A DNA stretch of 64,000 nucleotides from Albimonas sp963816545 (GCA_963816545.1 CAWFLE010000007.1:1-64000), one strand, 5' to 3'; counted from the first letter of the stretch, positions 44,830 through 54,502 are shown. Notes: generated by a model not told the origin, from the sequence alone. Numbers and translations are program-made.

Positions 44830-46318
44830 GTCCGCCCCCCATCAAGAGCCCGATCTCCTCCACCGAGGTCTCGCCCGCCGCTCGCGGCGCCGACAGCCGC
44901 CCCCCCGCGATCACCGCGAAGCGGTTGGAGATCTCCATCAGCTCGTCGAGATCCTGGGAGATCACCATCACCGCCGTCCCCTGCGCCGCGAGGTCCCGCA
45001 GCGCCTGCCGGATCGCCTGTGCGGCGCCTGCATCCACCCCCCAGGTCGGCTGGCTCACGACCAGCACCCTGGGCTGCTGCAGCACCTCCCGCCCGATCAC
45101 GTATTTCTGCAGGTTCCCGCCCGACAGCGACCGCGCCGCCGCCCCCGGCCCCGGCGTCCTCACGTCGAATCCCGAGATCACCTTTTCCGCGAACCGCCGG
45201 GCCGCGCCCAGCCTCAGGAACCCCCGCCCCGCCAGCCCCATCCGCGTCCGTGCGGACAAGAGCCCGTTCTCGCTCAGGCTCATCTCCGGGGCCGCGGCAT
45301 GGCCCAGCCGCTCCTCCGGCGCCACGTTCAGCCCCAGTCGGCGCCGCCGCGTCGGGCCCAGTTGACCCACCGGCTCGCCCCCGAGCCGGATCATCCCCGG
45401 CGCCACCCGCGCCTCGCCCGCCAGCGCCAGCACCAGTTCGTCCTGCCCGTTGCCCGCGACGCCCGCGACCCCCAGCACCTCGCCCGCGCGCAGCTCCAGC
45501 GAGATGTCGCGCAAGGACACCCCGAACTGCGCGTCAGAGGCCAGCGACAGCCCCGCCAGCTCCAGCCGCACCTCGCCTGCGGAACCGGCAGGCGCCCCCG
45601 GCGCCGCCAGCTCCCGCCCGATCATCATCTCGGCGAGGCCCTTCGCCGTCTCCTCGCGCGGGTCGCAGGATCCGACCACGCGCCCCCCCCGCAGGACCGT
45701 GGCCGAGGTGCACAGCGCCCGGATCTCCTCCAGCTTGTGCGAGATATAGAGGATCGCGACCCCCTCGTCCCGAAGCTGCCTGAGCGTACGGAACAGCACC
45801 TCCACCTCCTGCGGCGTCAGCACCGAGGTCGGCTCGTCCATGATCAGCAACCGCGGGGACTGCAGCAGGCACCGCACGATCTCCACCCGCTGCCGTTCGC
45901 CCACCGACAGCTCGCCCACTCGCCGCGAAGGCTCCAGCGGCAGCCCGTATCCGGCCGAGACGCGCCGGATCCGCTCCGCCAGTCCCCGCCCCGCCTGGTC
46001 CGCCGGCAGCCCCAGCGCCACGTTTTCCCCGACCGTCAGCGCCTCGAACAGGGAGAAGTGCTGGAACACCAGCCCAACGCCGGTCGCCCGCGCCTCGCCG
46101 GGCGAGTGGGGCGCGAAGAGTCGTCCGTCAAGGGCCATCTCCCCCTCGTCGGGCCGCATCACGCCGTAGATCATCTTGACCAACGTGGACTTGCCCGCGC
46201 CGTTCTCGCCCAGCAGGGCGTGGATCTCGCCGGGCTGCACCTCGAAGGTCACCCCGTCATTCGCCACTACCCCCGGAAACCGCTTGGTGATCCCCCGGAC
46301 CGCCAGCAGCGCCGTCAA
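44816..46318 (-). CDS. ABC transporter ATP-binding protein (two-domain, BMP/purine nucleoside type)
   Basis: This is a 500-residue tandem ATPase of the sugar/nucleoside importer class. The first domain is complete: Walker A GENGAGKSTLVKMIYG near residue 38, signature ELSVGERQRVEIVRCLL near 142, Walker B LLIMDEPTSVLTPQEVEVLF. The second has a degenerate Walker A region (GVAGNGQDELVLAL) but keeps the signature SLSGGNLQKYVIGREVL, as is usual for this class. The start is a TTG at 46318 overlapping the xdhC stop (TTGA), giving TALLAVRGITKRFPGVVAND. No ATG is available nearby, so the start call is moderately sure. Confidence 0.92.
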   Translation of the reverse strand: MTALLAVRGITKRFPGVVANDGVTFEVQPGEIHALLGENGAGKSTLVKMIYGVMRPDEGEMALDGRLFAPHSPGEARATGVGLVFQHFSLFEALTVGENVALGLPADQAGRGLAERIRRVSAGYGLPLEPSRRVGELSVGERQRVEIVRCLLQSPRLLIMDEPTSVLTPQEVEVLFRTLRQLRDEGVAILYISHKLEEIRALCTSATVLRGGRVVGSCDPREETAKGLAEMMIGRELAAPGAPAGSAGEVRLELAGLSLASDAQFGVSLRDISLELRAGEVLGVAGVAGNGQDELVLALAGEARVAPGMIRLGGEPVGQLGPTRRRRLGLNVAPEERLGHAAAPEMSLSENGLLSARTRMGLAGRGFLRLGAARRFAEKVISGFDVRTPGPGAAARSLSGGNLQKYVIGREVLQQPRVLVVSQPTWGVDAGAAQAIRQALRDLAAQGTAVMVISQDLDELMEISNRFAVIAGGRLSAPRAAGETSVEEIGLLMGGGHAAA

Positions 46319-47291
46319 ACCGCGGTCTCCCGCATTTCCGCCCCCTTCGACGCCCGCCAGCCCAAGTGATCCGCGGCCACGGACACCGCGATCTCGGCCG
46401 GCGTCTTGCCGCCCCTCAGCCCCTCCGGCCCCCTCAGGCCGATGGGGCACTCCATCCGCGCGACGACCTCCCCCGGATGCCCCAGCGCGGCGAGCCGCCC
46501 CGGAACCGCGCCGCCTTCGACGCCGACCCGATGACCCCCAACCGCCCGAAATCACCTCGCGCCAGCAGCCGATGCGCGACCTCGAGATCCAGCGCATGCG
46601 AATAGGTCATCACCAGATGCGCCGCCCCCGCGGGCGCCAGCCCCACGGCCGCCGCCAGATCCGGCGAAGGCAGCACCCGGACGCCGTCGCGCACGGCCTC
46701 CGGGAACCGCTCCACGGCATCATCCACCCAGGTCACCCGGAACGGCAGCCCCTCGAACACCCGCACCATCGCGCGCCCGACATGTCCCGCGCCCCAAACC
46801 CACAGCGCCTCCAGCCGAGCCGCCAGCGGTTCCGCCACCCAGCCCTCCGCCACGCAGACCCCGACCCCTTTTCCGGAGCGCGCCGCCCGCCTCATGCCCC
46901 GGATCGCCAACGGCGCATCCGGCGCGGCGACGACCCCGCCCAGCGGGCGGGCGAGGAGCCGCGCGCCTCCCTCGGGGCTCAGCGCCGCCACCCGGGCGGC
47001 ATCCCACCGCTCGTAGACCAGCGTCGCCGCCCCGCCGCAGCACTGCGCCAGCGCCGGGCCCAACGGGTACCGCAGCACCCCATCCGGCCCGCCCAACCGC
47101 CGCCGCGCCTCCGCCAGCGCCTCGAATTCCAGCGCTCCGCCGCCGATGGTGCCCTCGAACCCGCCCTCCCAGACGGTCATCGAGGCGCCCGCCTCCCGCG
47201 GCGCCGAGCCCACCGCCTCCGCCACCAGCACCCGAACCACCGCGCCGCGGCGGTCCACCGCCACCGCCAGCCGCGCCCAATCGAGGCTCAC
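46315..47291 (-). CDS. xdhC: XdhC, xanthine dehydrogenase maturation factor; one apparent frameshift
   Basis: XdhC binds and sulfurates molybdenum cofactor and inserts it into xanthine dehydrogenase. The GTG start at 47291 overlaps the xdhB stop (GTGA) and gives VSLDWARLAVAVDRRG. Family landmarks are SAPREAGASMTVWEGGFEGT and GGGALEFEALAEARRRL near residue 55, the Rossmann segment ALWVWGAGHVGRAMVRVF near 167, and VMTYSHALDLEVAHRLLAR near 232. At about 46497-46502 (a C4 run) the frame breaks. The other frame gives RLAALGHPGEVVARMECPIG, GGKTPAEIAVSVAADHLGWR and a TGA at 46315. The length is 325 residues after repair. Confidence 0.9.
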
Positions 47292-49624
47292 CGCCGCGAC
47301 TCCCAATCCCGCCCGCGCACCCGGTCCACGGCCCGCAGCACCCGCTCCGGCGTCGCCGGCGCATCCAGCGCCGGGTATACCGTCCCGTCCCCGCAGGCCG
47401 CCACCGCATCCGACAGGGCCATCAGCGCCGAGATCCCCAGCATCAGCGGCGGCTCCCCCACCGCCTTCGAGCGGTAGATCGTCTCCTCCCGGTTCTCCCC
47501 GTCCCAGAGGGCGATCCGCATCTCCGGCCGGTCCGAGGCAGCCGGGATCTTGTACGTGCTAGGCGCATGGGTCTTCAGCCGCCCCTCGCCATCCCACCAA
47601 AGCTCCTCGGTTGTCAGCCACCCCATGCCCTGGATGAACCCGCCCTCGATCTGCCCAAGGTCGATCGCAGGGTTAAGCGACCGCCCGCAATCATGCAGGA
47701 TATCCGCCCGGTCGAACCGGTACTCCCCCGTGAGCGTGTCGATGGTGCACTCGCAAACCGCCGCCCCGTAGGCGAAATAGAAGAACGGCCGCCCCCGCGC
47801 CGCCTTCCGGTCCCAGTGGATCTTCGGCGTCGCGTAGTGCCCCGTGGCCGACAGCGACACCCGCGCCATCCACGCCTGCTTCACCAGCTCCGGGAACGGC
47901 ACCTCCTCCGCCCCGATGGCGACGCGCCCCGGCAGGAACCGCACGTCCTCGGGCTTCGCCTGCCACCGCTCGCAGGCGAAGGCCACGAGCCGCCCCTTGA
48001 TCTCTTCGCAGGCATTGCGCACCGCCATCCCGTTGACGTCGCTGCCGGAACTGGCCGCCGTCGGCGAAGTGTTGGCAGACTTCCCCGTACTGGTCGCCGT
48101 GATCTTCACCCGGTCGAGATCGATCTGGAAGCTCTCCGCCGCCACCTGCGCGACCTTGACGAACAGCCCCTGGCCCATCTCCGTCCCGCCGTGGTTCAGG
48201 TGCACGGACCCGTCCGTATAGATGTGCACAAGCGCCGAGGCCTGGTTCATGTGCGTCAGCGTGAACGAGATCCCGAACTTCACCGGCGTGAACGCGAGCC
48301 CCTTCTTTAGAACCTCGTTCTCCGCATTGAACGCCGCCGTCGCCTGCCGCCGAGTGCGATACTCGGAGCTCTCCAGCAGCGCGCGTCCGAGTTCATGGAT
48401 GATGTTGTCCTCAATCTCCATGAAGTAGGGCGTGGCAACCCGCTCCCCGCCTGGAGGGTCGTAGTAGTTGACCGCCCGCACCTCCGCAGGGTCCTTCCCC
48501 AGCTCGAAGGCGATATGGTCGATCACCCGCTCGATCCCGACCATTCCCTGCGGGCCGCCGAAACCCCGGAACGCGGTGTTGGAGCATGTATTCGTCTTAC
48601 ACCTGTAAGATGTGATCCGCGCCGCGGGAAGGTAATAGGCGTTGTCCGCATGGAACATCGCCCGATCGGCCACCGGCAAGGACAGGTCCAGGGACCACCC
48701 GCACCGCACCTTCTGCTCGAACAGCACGCCGAGGATCCGCCCCTCGTCATCGAAGCCCACCCGGTAGTCTATCCGGAAGTCATGCCGCTTGCCCGTGATC
48801 AGGAAGTCGTCGTCCCGATCGTAGCGCATCTTCACGGGCCGCCCGAGCCGCTTCGCCGCCACCGCGCAGATGCAGGCGAGCGCGTTCCCCTGACTCTCCT
48901 TCCCCCCGAAACCGCCGCCCATCCGCCGCACCTCCACGGTGACGGAATGATAAGACTCGCCAAGGGCCTCCGCGACCTTGTGCTGGATCTCGGTCGGGTG
49001 CTGGGAGGAGCAGTGGACGGTCACGTCCCCGTCCTCGCCGGGCATCGCCAGCGCCGCCTGGCCCTCGAGGTAGAAGTGCTCCTGCCCGCCGATTTCGATG
49101 CAGCCCTCGATCACCCGCGGCGCGGCGGCAACCGCGCCTTCGGCGTCGCCGCGCGCCATGACGTAGGGCGGCTCGAACAGGCTCCCGGCCTCGATCGCCT
49201 CGTCCACAGTCAGGATGGCGGGAAGGTCCTCCCATTCGATCAACGCCTTGCGCGCCGCTCTTCGTGCAAGCTGATGGCTCTGCGCCACAACCGCGAAGAT
49301 CGGCTGGCCCTCGAAATGGACCTCCCCGTCCTCCGCCAGCAGCGGCTCATGGAAGGCGTTGGGCGAGACGTCGTTGCGCCCCGGGATGTCCGAGGCGACC
49401 AGCACCTCCACCACCCCCTCCGAGGCCCGCACCGCCCCCAGATCCATCTTCGCGATCCGCGCCCGCGTCTTCGGGCTCAGCCCGAACGCCACCGACAGAC
49501 AGTCCGCCGGCACGCGGATGTCGTCCACATAGGTCGCGGCGCCGCTGACGTGCTTGACGCCGCTGTCATGCCGCTGCGGCGCGCGCACGCCGCCCGAGAT
49601 GCGGATGCCGGTGTCCGCGTTCAC
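47288..49624 (-). CDS. xdhB: Xanthine dehydrogenase, molybdopterin-binding subunit
   Basis: This is the large catalytic subunit (778 residues) that oxidises hypoxanthine and xanthine to urate at the molybdenum centre. Landmarks include VKHVSGAATYVDDIRVPADC near residue 23, GQEHFYLEGQAALAMPGEDG near 170, RRMGGGFGGKESQGNALACI near 233 and the substrate Arg region CSNTAFRGFGGPQGMVGIER near 346. NHGGTEMGQGLFVKVAQVAA lies near 475. The catalytic Glu lies in AVGEPPLMLGISALMALSDA near 725. The GTG start at 49624 overlaps the xdhA stop. No frameshift. Confidence 0.95.
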   Translation of the reverse strand: MNADTGIRISGGVRAPQRHDSGVKHVSGAATYVDDIRVPADCLSVAFGLSPKTRARIAKMDLGAVRASEGVVEVLVASDIPGRNDVSPNAFHEPLLAEDGEVHFEGQPIFAVVAQSHQLARRAARKALIEWEDLPAILTVDEAIEAGSLFEPPYVMARGDAEGAVAAAPRVIEGCIEIGGQEHFYLEGQAALAMPGEDGDVTVHCSSQHPTEIQHKVAEALGESYHSVTVEVRRMGGGFGGKESQGNALACICAVAAKRLGRPVKMRYDRDDDFLITGKRHDFRIDYRVGFDDEGRILGVLFEQKVRCGWSLDLSLPVADRAMFHADNAYYLPAARITSYRCKTNTCSNTAFRGFGGPQGMVGIERVIDHIAFELGKDPAEVRAVNYYDPPGGERVATPYFMEIEDNIIHELGRALLESSEYRTRRQATAAFNAENEVLKKGLAFTPVKFGISFTLTHMNQASALVHIYTDGSVHLNHGGTEMGQGLFVKVAQVAAESFQIDLDRVKITATSTGKSANTSPTAASSGSDVNGMAVRNACEEIKGRLVAFACERWQAKPEDVRFLPGRVAIGAEEVPFPELVKQAWMARVSLSATGHYATPKIHWDRKAARGRPFFYFAYGAAVCECTIDTLTGEYRFDRADILHDCGRSLNPAIDLGQIEGGFIQGMGWLTTEELWWDGEGRLKTHAPSTYKIPAASDRPEMRIALWDGENREETIYRSKAVGEPPLMLGISALMALSDAVAACGDGTVYPALDAPATPERVLRAVDRVRGRDWESRR

Positions 49625-51045
49625 GCCGCCGCCTCCCGCCCGACGAGCCGTGTTTTCTCAGTGCCGCCAGAGGTTTCCAGGAACACCTTAAGAAGCAGGT
49701 TCCGCGCGGCCTTCAGCCGATACTCCGAGGACGCCCGCATGTCGGTGAGCGGCTGGAAGTCCTCCGCGAAGGCCTCCATCGCGCGCTCCACCGTCTCGCG
49801 CGTCCAGGGCCGGCCCTTCAGCGCCGCCTCGACCGCCTTCGCCCGCTTCGGCGTCCCCGCCATGCCCCCGAACACAGCCGAGGCGTGCGCCACCGCGCCC
49901 GCCTCGATCTCCAGATGGAACGCCCCCAGCGTCGCGGTGATGTCCTGATCGAAGCGCTTGGAAACCTTGTAGATCTTCAGCACCCCTCGCGGCCTGGGGA
50001 TCCGCAGCGCCGAGACGTGCTCCCCCGGCCGCCGGTCCTGCTTCCCGTAGCCGAGGAAGAACGCCTCCAGCGGCAGCGCCCGCTCCGCCTCGCCCTTCCG
50101 CAGCACCACCTCGGCCCCGAGCGCGATCAGCGGAGGCGGCCCGTCGCCGATGGGCGATCCGTTGGCGATGTTCGCCCCCACGCAGCCCGAATTCCGCACC
50201 TGCACCGAGGCGAAGCGCCGGATCAGCTCGCCGAGGTCCGGCGCAAGCCGCCCCAACGCCCCCGCCGCCTGCGCCCAGGTCGCGCCCGCGCCCAGCTCCA
50301 CGCCCTCGTCCGTCTCAAGAACCCGGTCGAAGCTCTTGATACGCTTTACGAAGATCAGCGTTTCAGGTTGCTCCAGCCGTTTGGTGAGCCACAGCCCCAC
50401 GTCCGTCGCCCCCGCGACGATCAACGCCTCCGGGTGCGCGTCCAGGAGCCGCGCCAGCTCCGCCTCCGAGGTCGGTGAAAACCCCACGGCGCCGCCGCCC
50501 TCGACCCGGACGCTCTCGACCTCGGCGGCCAGCTCCGGCTCCCTCTCCCAGTCGGGCGCGGGAAGCTCATGCATTTTCGCGCCGGCCTCCAGGATGGGCC
50601 CGTAACCTGTGCAACGGCAAAGGTTTCCCGCCACCTGATCCGCCACCTCCCGCCGCGCCATCGGCCCCTGCGGCCACGCGGCCCAGAGCGACATCACGAA
50701 GCCCGGCGTGCAGAACCCGCATTGGGAGCCGTGCAGGTCCACCATCGCCTGCTGCGCGGGATGCAGCCGGTCGGGCCCCGCCAGCGCCTCGACCGTGGTC
50801 ACCGCCGCGCCTTCCAGCATCGGCAGGAGCTGGATGCAGGCGTTGACTGCGCGCCGCACCGGCCGCCCGTCCTCAAGGCGGGTCACGGCCACGGTGCAGG
50901 CGCCGCAATCGCCCTCATTGCATCCCTCCTTGGTCCCGGTCAGCCGCCGGTCCTCGCGCAGCCAGTCCAGGAGAGTGGTCCGCGGATCGACCTCCGACAG
51001 CTCCACCGGTGCGCCGTTCAGCAGGAAACGCAGACTGTCGCGCAT
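49621..51045 (-). CDS. xdhA: Xanthine dehydrogenase, iron-sulfur/FAD subunit
   Basis: This small subunit (474 residues) passes electrons from molybdenum through two 2Fe-2S clusters to FAD and NAD+. The N-terminal ferredoxin cluster is in GTKEGCNEGDCGACTVAV near residues 37-54. The second cluster is in GSQCGFCTPGFVMSLWA near 106 and AGNLCRCTGYGPILEAG near 142. The FAD domain follows, with LIVAGATDVGLWLTKRLEQP near 208 and NIANGSPIGDGPPPLIALGA near 290. The ATG directly follows the uraH stop with no gap (TGAATG). Confidence 0.95.
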   Translation of the reverse strand: MRDSLRFLLNGAPVELSEVDPRTTLLDWLREDRRLTGTKEGCNEGDCGACTVAVTRLEDGRPVRRAVNACIQLLPMLEGAAVTTVEALAGPDRLHPAQQAMVDLHGSQCGFCTPGFVMSLWAAWPQGPMARREVADQVAGNLCRCTGYGPILEAGAKMHELPAPDWEREPELAAEVESVRVEGGGAVGFSPTSEAELARLLDAHPEALIVAGATDVGLWLTKRLEQPETLIFVKRIKSFDRVLETDEGVELGAGATWAQAAGALGRLAPDLGELIRRFASVQVRNSGCVGANIANGSPIGDGPPPLIALGAEVVLRKGEAERALPLEAFFLGYGKQDRRPGEHVSALRIPRPRGVLKIYKVSKRFDQDITATLGAFHLEIEAGAVAHASAVFGGMAGTPKRAKAVEAALKGRPWTRETVERAMEAFAEDFQPLTDMRASSEYRLKAARNLLLKVFLETSGGTEKTRLVGREAAA

Positions 51046-51396
51046 TCAGGACCCCCGGTAAGTGGAGTAGCCGTAAGGCGAAATCAGGAGCGGCACATGG
51101 TAGTGCGCATCTTCGGCGATGCCGAAGCGGATCGCCACCTCGTCCAGGAACTTGGGTGAGGGCAGCTCCAGCCCCAGCGCGTCGAAATAGGCCCCGGCGT
51201 GAAACACCAGCTCATAGGACCCAGCCCGGAAGCCGTCGTCCTGCAGCAGGGGCGCTTCCACCCGCCCGTCGGCGTTGGTCACGCGCTCATGCAGCAGGTC
51301 CCGGCTGTCGAGCGACCGGCGGAAGAGATCTATCTTCAGTCCCGCCGCCGGTCTTCCGCGCGCGGTGTCGAGCACATGGGTGGTGAGGCGTCCCAT
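51046..51396 (-). CDS. uraH: 5-hydroxyisourate hydrolase
   Basis: This transthyretin-like enzyme opens 5-hydroxyisourate, the product of urate oxidation, to OHCU on the way to allantoin. The 116-residue protein shows the N-terminal signature MGRLTTHVLDTARGRPAAGL with the catalytic His, the central Arg in ERVTNADGRVEAPLL, and the diagnostic C-terminal tetrapeptide Tyr-Arg-Gly-Ser (YGYSTYRGS). The ATG at 51396 follows GGAGG; a TTG just upstream is unlikely. It leads the xdh operon. Urate oxidase and OHCU decarboxylase are not in the window. Confidence 0.95.
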   Translation of the reverse strand: MGRLTTHVLDTARGRPAAGLKIDLFRRSLDSRDLLHERVTNADGRVEAPLLQDDGFRAGSYELVFHAGAYFDALGLELPSPKFLDEVAIRFGIAEDAHYHVPLLISPYGYSTYRGS

Positions 51397-51478
51397 CAAT
51401 CCTCCGGATTGCCTTGCACCGCATCAAAGACCGCGCCGACGCCCCGCGCAAGCGTTCCCGAGCGGCGCCCTGCGGAAT

Positions 51479-51499
51479 GGCGCCCGCGCCTTGGGCGCC
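51479..51499 (-). terminator. Hairpin after the LAB_N gene
   Basis: GGCGCCC at 51479-51485 pairs with GGGCGCC at 51493-51499, directly after the stop codon. It is short but well placed between the LAB_N/GT2 unit and the uraH operon. Confidence 0.35.
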
Positions 51500-51820
51500 T
51501 CAGTCGTCCAGCTCGTTCAGCGCGGCGCGCTTCTCGTTGCGGATCAGGAACAGGTTGCGCGTGTATATTCCCACCCCCAGCGACTGGCCCAGGATGAAGA
51601 CCGGGTCCGCGCGGTAGAGCGCGTAGGAAAGCAGCACCATCGCCCCGAAGATGGAGAACCACCAGAATGCGTGCGGGACCACGGACCTGCGGGCCTTCTC
51701 CGACGCGATCCACTGGATCAGGAAGCGCACGAAGAACAGCGCCTGACCTGCTAGACCCACGAAGATCCAGGCGAGTTCGCCCTGCGAGCGCGCGCCCAGC
51801 GCGTCGGCGAGCCAGTCCAT
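51500..51820 (-). CDS. Lipid A biosynthesis N-terminal domain (LAB_N) small membrane protein
   Basis: This is a 106-residue protein with three membrane segments: IFVGLAGQALFFVRFLIQWI, HAFWWFSIFGAMVLLSYALY and the shorter VFILGQSLGVGIYTRNLFLI. The segment FFVRFLIQWIASEKARRSVV and the ending are typical of the LAB_N domain, found at the N-terminus of some lipid-A-disaccharide synthases and as a stand-alone protein next to GT2 and GT39 glycosyltransferases. The ATG overlaps the GT2 stop codon. A role with these transferases in modifying envelope glycolipids is inferred from context. Confidence 0.85.
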   Translation of the reverse strand: MDWLADALGARSQGELAWIFVGLAGQALFFVRFLIQWIASEKARRSVVPHAFWWFSIFGAMVLLSYALYRADPVFILGQSLGVGIYTRNLFLIRNEKRAALNELDD

Positions 51821-52548
51821 CACTCGTCCTGCGCGGCGATGTCGGCGAGCCTGCGGCGCCGGATCAGCCACCAGACGCCGAAGAGGTCCAGCGCCCCCAC
51901 CATGGCCCGGCCGAAATTGGTGTAGTTCGACGATCCCGCCTCGCGCGAGCGATGAGAGACGTCCACCAGCGCCACCTCCCACCCTTCGCGTCTCGCGAGC
52001 GCGGGCAGGTAGCGGTGGATGTGGTCGAAGAAGGGCAGGGCGAGGAACATCTCCCGCCGGAAGGCCTTGAGCCCGCAGCCGGTGTCGCGCGTGTCGTCAT
52101 GCAGGAGCCTGCGGCGCAGCCCGTTGGCGGCGCGGGAGGCGAGGCGCTTCGAGAGCGTGTCCTGTCGGTCAACCCTTTGACCCGCAACGAGGCCCAATCG
52201 CCCCGCCTCGTCCGCAAGCAGGGGCGCCGCGAGCTTCGGGATCTCGGACGGGGGGTTCTGGCCGTCGCCGTCGAGGGTGCAGCAGATCGGCGCGCGCGCG
52301 GCCCGGACGCCCGATAGCACGGCCGCCGACTGGCCGCAGGAGCGGGCGTGGCGAACCTCCCGCAGCCACGGATGACGTGCGCGGGCCTGGGCGATGGCCG
52401 CCGCCGTGCCGTCGTCGGAGCCGTCGTTGACGAAGATCGCCTCGAAGGGGGCGAGACCCCCGCAGGCCTCCGCAATCTCGTCGGCGAGACGCGCGACGTT
52501 CCCGGCCTCGTTCTTCATCGGGGCGATTATGGTCAGGCGGGGGGTCAT
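51820..52548 (-). CDS. Family 2 glycosyltransferase (polyprenyl-phosphate sugar type)
   Basis: This is a 242-residue GT-A enzyme. It starts MTPRLTIIAPMKNEAGNVAR, with the nucleotide-sugar motif FVNDGSDDGT near residue 40 and the metal DxD region CCTLDGDGQNPPSEI near 90. SKRLASRAANGLRRRLLHDD and DTGCGLKAFRREMFL follow, typical of the DPM1/ArnC-like group that makes undecaprenyl-phosphate sugars. A single hydrophobic stretch lies at the C-terminus (FGRAMVGALDLFGVWWLIRR). The donor sugar is unknown. The neighbouring GT39 gene could use its product as donor. Confidence 0.85.
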   Translation of the reverse strand: MTPRLTIIAPMKNEAGNVARLADEIAEACGGLAPFEAIFVNDGSDDGTAAAIAQARARHPWLREVRHARSCGQSAAVLSGVRAARAPICCTLDGDGQNPPSEIPKLAAPLLADEAGRLGLVAGQRVDRQDTLSKRLASRAANGLRRRLLHDDTRDTGCGLKAFRREMFLALPFFDHIHRYLPALARREGWEVALVDVSHRSREAGSSNYTNFGRAMVGALDLFGVWWLIRRRRLADIAAQDE

Positions 52549-52620
52549 GCGCGGTCCTTCGATCTGGCCGCGGGTATAGCCGAGGGGGGGAGAGGGCCAA
52601 GAGGGGCGGAAGCCGCGTTA

Positions 52621-52711
52621 ACCAATGACCGGAGTCATCGAATCCCGCTTGGGCGCCATGGAATTCGATGGCTTCCGAATGGGATTCGATGACCGCCGGC
52701 ATCGGATTGGT
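52621..52711. repeat. Long imperfect inverted repeat upstream of the GT2 gene
   Basis: The left arm at 52621-52646 (ACCAATGACCGG then AGTCATCGAATCCC) pairs with the right arm at 52681-52711 (GGGATTCGATGACC, then GATTGGT). The inner 12 bases are perfect and the outer ones have a few bulges. A second small hairpin, GCCAT with ATGGC, sits near the centre around GGAATTCG. The whole could extrude as a cruciform. It lies between the GT39 stop (52739) and the GT2 start (52548), so it could be a terminator, attenuator or old mobile element. Confidence 0.7.
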
Positions 52712-52738
52712 GACTCTCCGCCGCTCCGCCCGCTAAGG

Positions 52739-54502
52739 TTAAGGCTGTGCCGCCGGGCAGCCCTCGAACGCCGGATCCCCGCGGCGCGAAAGCAGGCGCA
52801 GCGTGGTGGTCCCCCCTCGGTTGGGGTTGAACGCCTCAACCTCGGCGAGCTGGCGGAGCGGGACGGGGGCCTCGCCGAACGCCTCGTCGAGGCGGCAGGC
52901 GGCGGCGGTCCTCGATCCAGACCATGCCGCCCGGCTCCGAGCGAAGGATTTCGGCGGCCTCCTCCGACGAGGTCAGGCGGGTGTCTGTGCCCTGGAGGAA
53001 GACGAGCGACGGCTCCCGGTAGCTCTGGGTCGCGGCGGGGCGGCCGGCGCAGGCGGCGAAGGGGGCGGAGGCGCGGGCCATCGCCCCGGATGGAAAGGCG
53101 TAGGTCAGGGCGGGGAGCGAGAACTGGAGCGTGGCGGGGTAGAGGGTCACCGCGGCGCCGAACATGGCCGCCAGCGCGCCGGCCCGGTCCTGCCGGCGCA
53201 GCGCCGCCGTCCCCAGCGCGACGAAGCCGAGAGCGACGAGCGCCAGCAGCGTGCCCCAGACGCTGAAGGCGCCGCCGACGACGGGCGGCAGCGCCAGGTT
53301 CGCCAGCGCCAGCAGCGCGCCCACCAGCCCGAACAGGACGGCGGCGAGGAGGGCGAGGCGGGGCTGCGGCTTGCGTTCGGGCGCCAGCACCCAGAGCGTG
53401 ACCAGCCCTGCCAGCGCGGGAGCGATGGGGAGGAGGTAGTGGGGCAGCTTGGTCGGGGTCAGCTCGAGGATCAGGTAGAAGGGGATCGCCCAGCCGAGGA
53501 GCAGCGCCGCCTCGGTCGTCGGCGGGCGGCCCAGACGAGCGGGGCGGCCAGAGGCAGCAGCGCCGCCCAAGGCCAGAGGACCGCCCAGGTCACGGCGAGA
53601 TAGGTTCCGGGCGGGGCGCCGTGGCTCTCCTGACCCTTCGAGAGCTTGCCGAGGAGGTCGCGGCCCACGGCCTCGGCCCAGAACCTGCCGTCGGAGGCGA
53701 TGTGGATGGCGATCAGCCAGGGCAGGATGATGAACAGGAACAGGATCGGGCCAGGGGAGAGGATCCCCAGCGCGCGGACGGGCCGCCAGGACCGCTCGCT
53801 TGCCGAGAGCCATAGGGTGGAGGCGGCGAGGATCAGCGGCGCGATCGGCCCTTTCACCAGCACCGCGAGGCCGAGGAAACCCCACAGCAGCAGGCGCAGG
53901 GCAAGGACGTGGGGATCCGGCTCGAAGACCGAGACCGGGCCGCCGCGCAGGCCCGAGCGGGTCAGGAGCCGGATCCATGCGCCCATCGTCAGCACCGTGA
54001 GCGCCAGCAGCATGGCGTCGGTCTTGGCGATGTTGGCCTCGGCCGCGAGGATCAGGGTGGCGCCGGTCAGGCCGGCGGCGAGGAACGCCGCCCGCCCCCC
54101 GATCAGCGGCGACAGGGCCCAGAGGGCGCCCAGGGTGGCGGCGAATGCGCCGAGGGCGGACGGGATGCGCCAGGCCCAGATGCCGGTCCCTTCGGGCCCC
54201 CCGACGGCGGCGACGGCGGCGGCCTGCATCCAGTAGATGCCCACGGGCTTCTTCCAGCGCGGCTCGTCCTGAACTCGGATGTCGATGAAGTCGCCCGAGT
54301 CCAGCATCTGCTTGGTCGCTTGGGCGAAGCGGGCCTCGTCCCGGTCGGTGACGGGCAGGGCGGCGATGCCGGGCAGGTGGAGGACGCAGCAGAGGAGCAG
54401 GAGGGCCGCCGCCTGCCGCCAGGGTCGCGCGGCGGCCCATTCGCCGAGGGCGGCGGCGCGACGGCCGAGGCCGTGGGCGCAAGCCGCGATGCGGGATGTC
54501 AT
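52739..54502 (-). CDS. Family 39 (ArnT/PMT-like) membrane glycosyltransferase, with two apparent frameshifts
   Basis: This multi-pass inner-membrane enzyme would transfer a sugar from a polyprenyl-phosphate donor, about 588 codons. It starts MTSRIAACAHGLGRRAAALG; the first periplasmic loop ALPVTDRDEARFAQATKQML carries the catalytic Asp-Glu typical of ArnT/PMT. PRWKKPVGIYWMQAAAVAAV follows, then many membrane segments. A break at about 53515-53525 shifts the frame; it continues ALLLGWAIPFYLILELTPTK, LPHYLLPIAPALAGLVTLWV. A second break at about 52905 leads to CRLDEAFGEAPVPLRQLAEV and a TAA at 52739. It is paired with GT2 and LAB_N genes. Confidence 0.85.
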
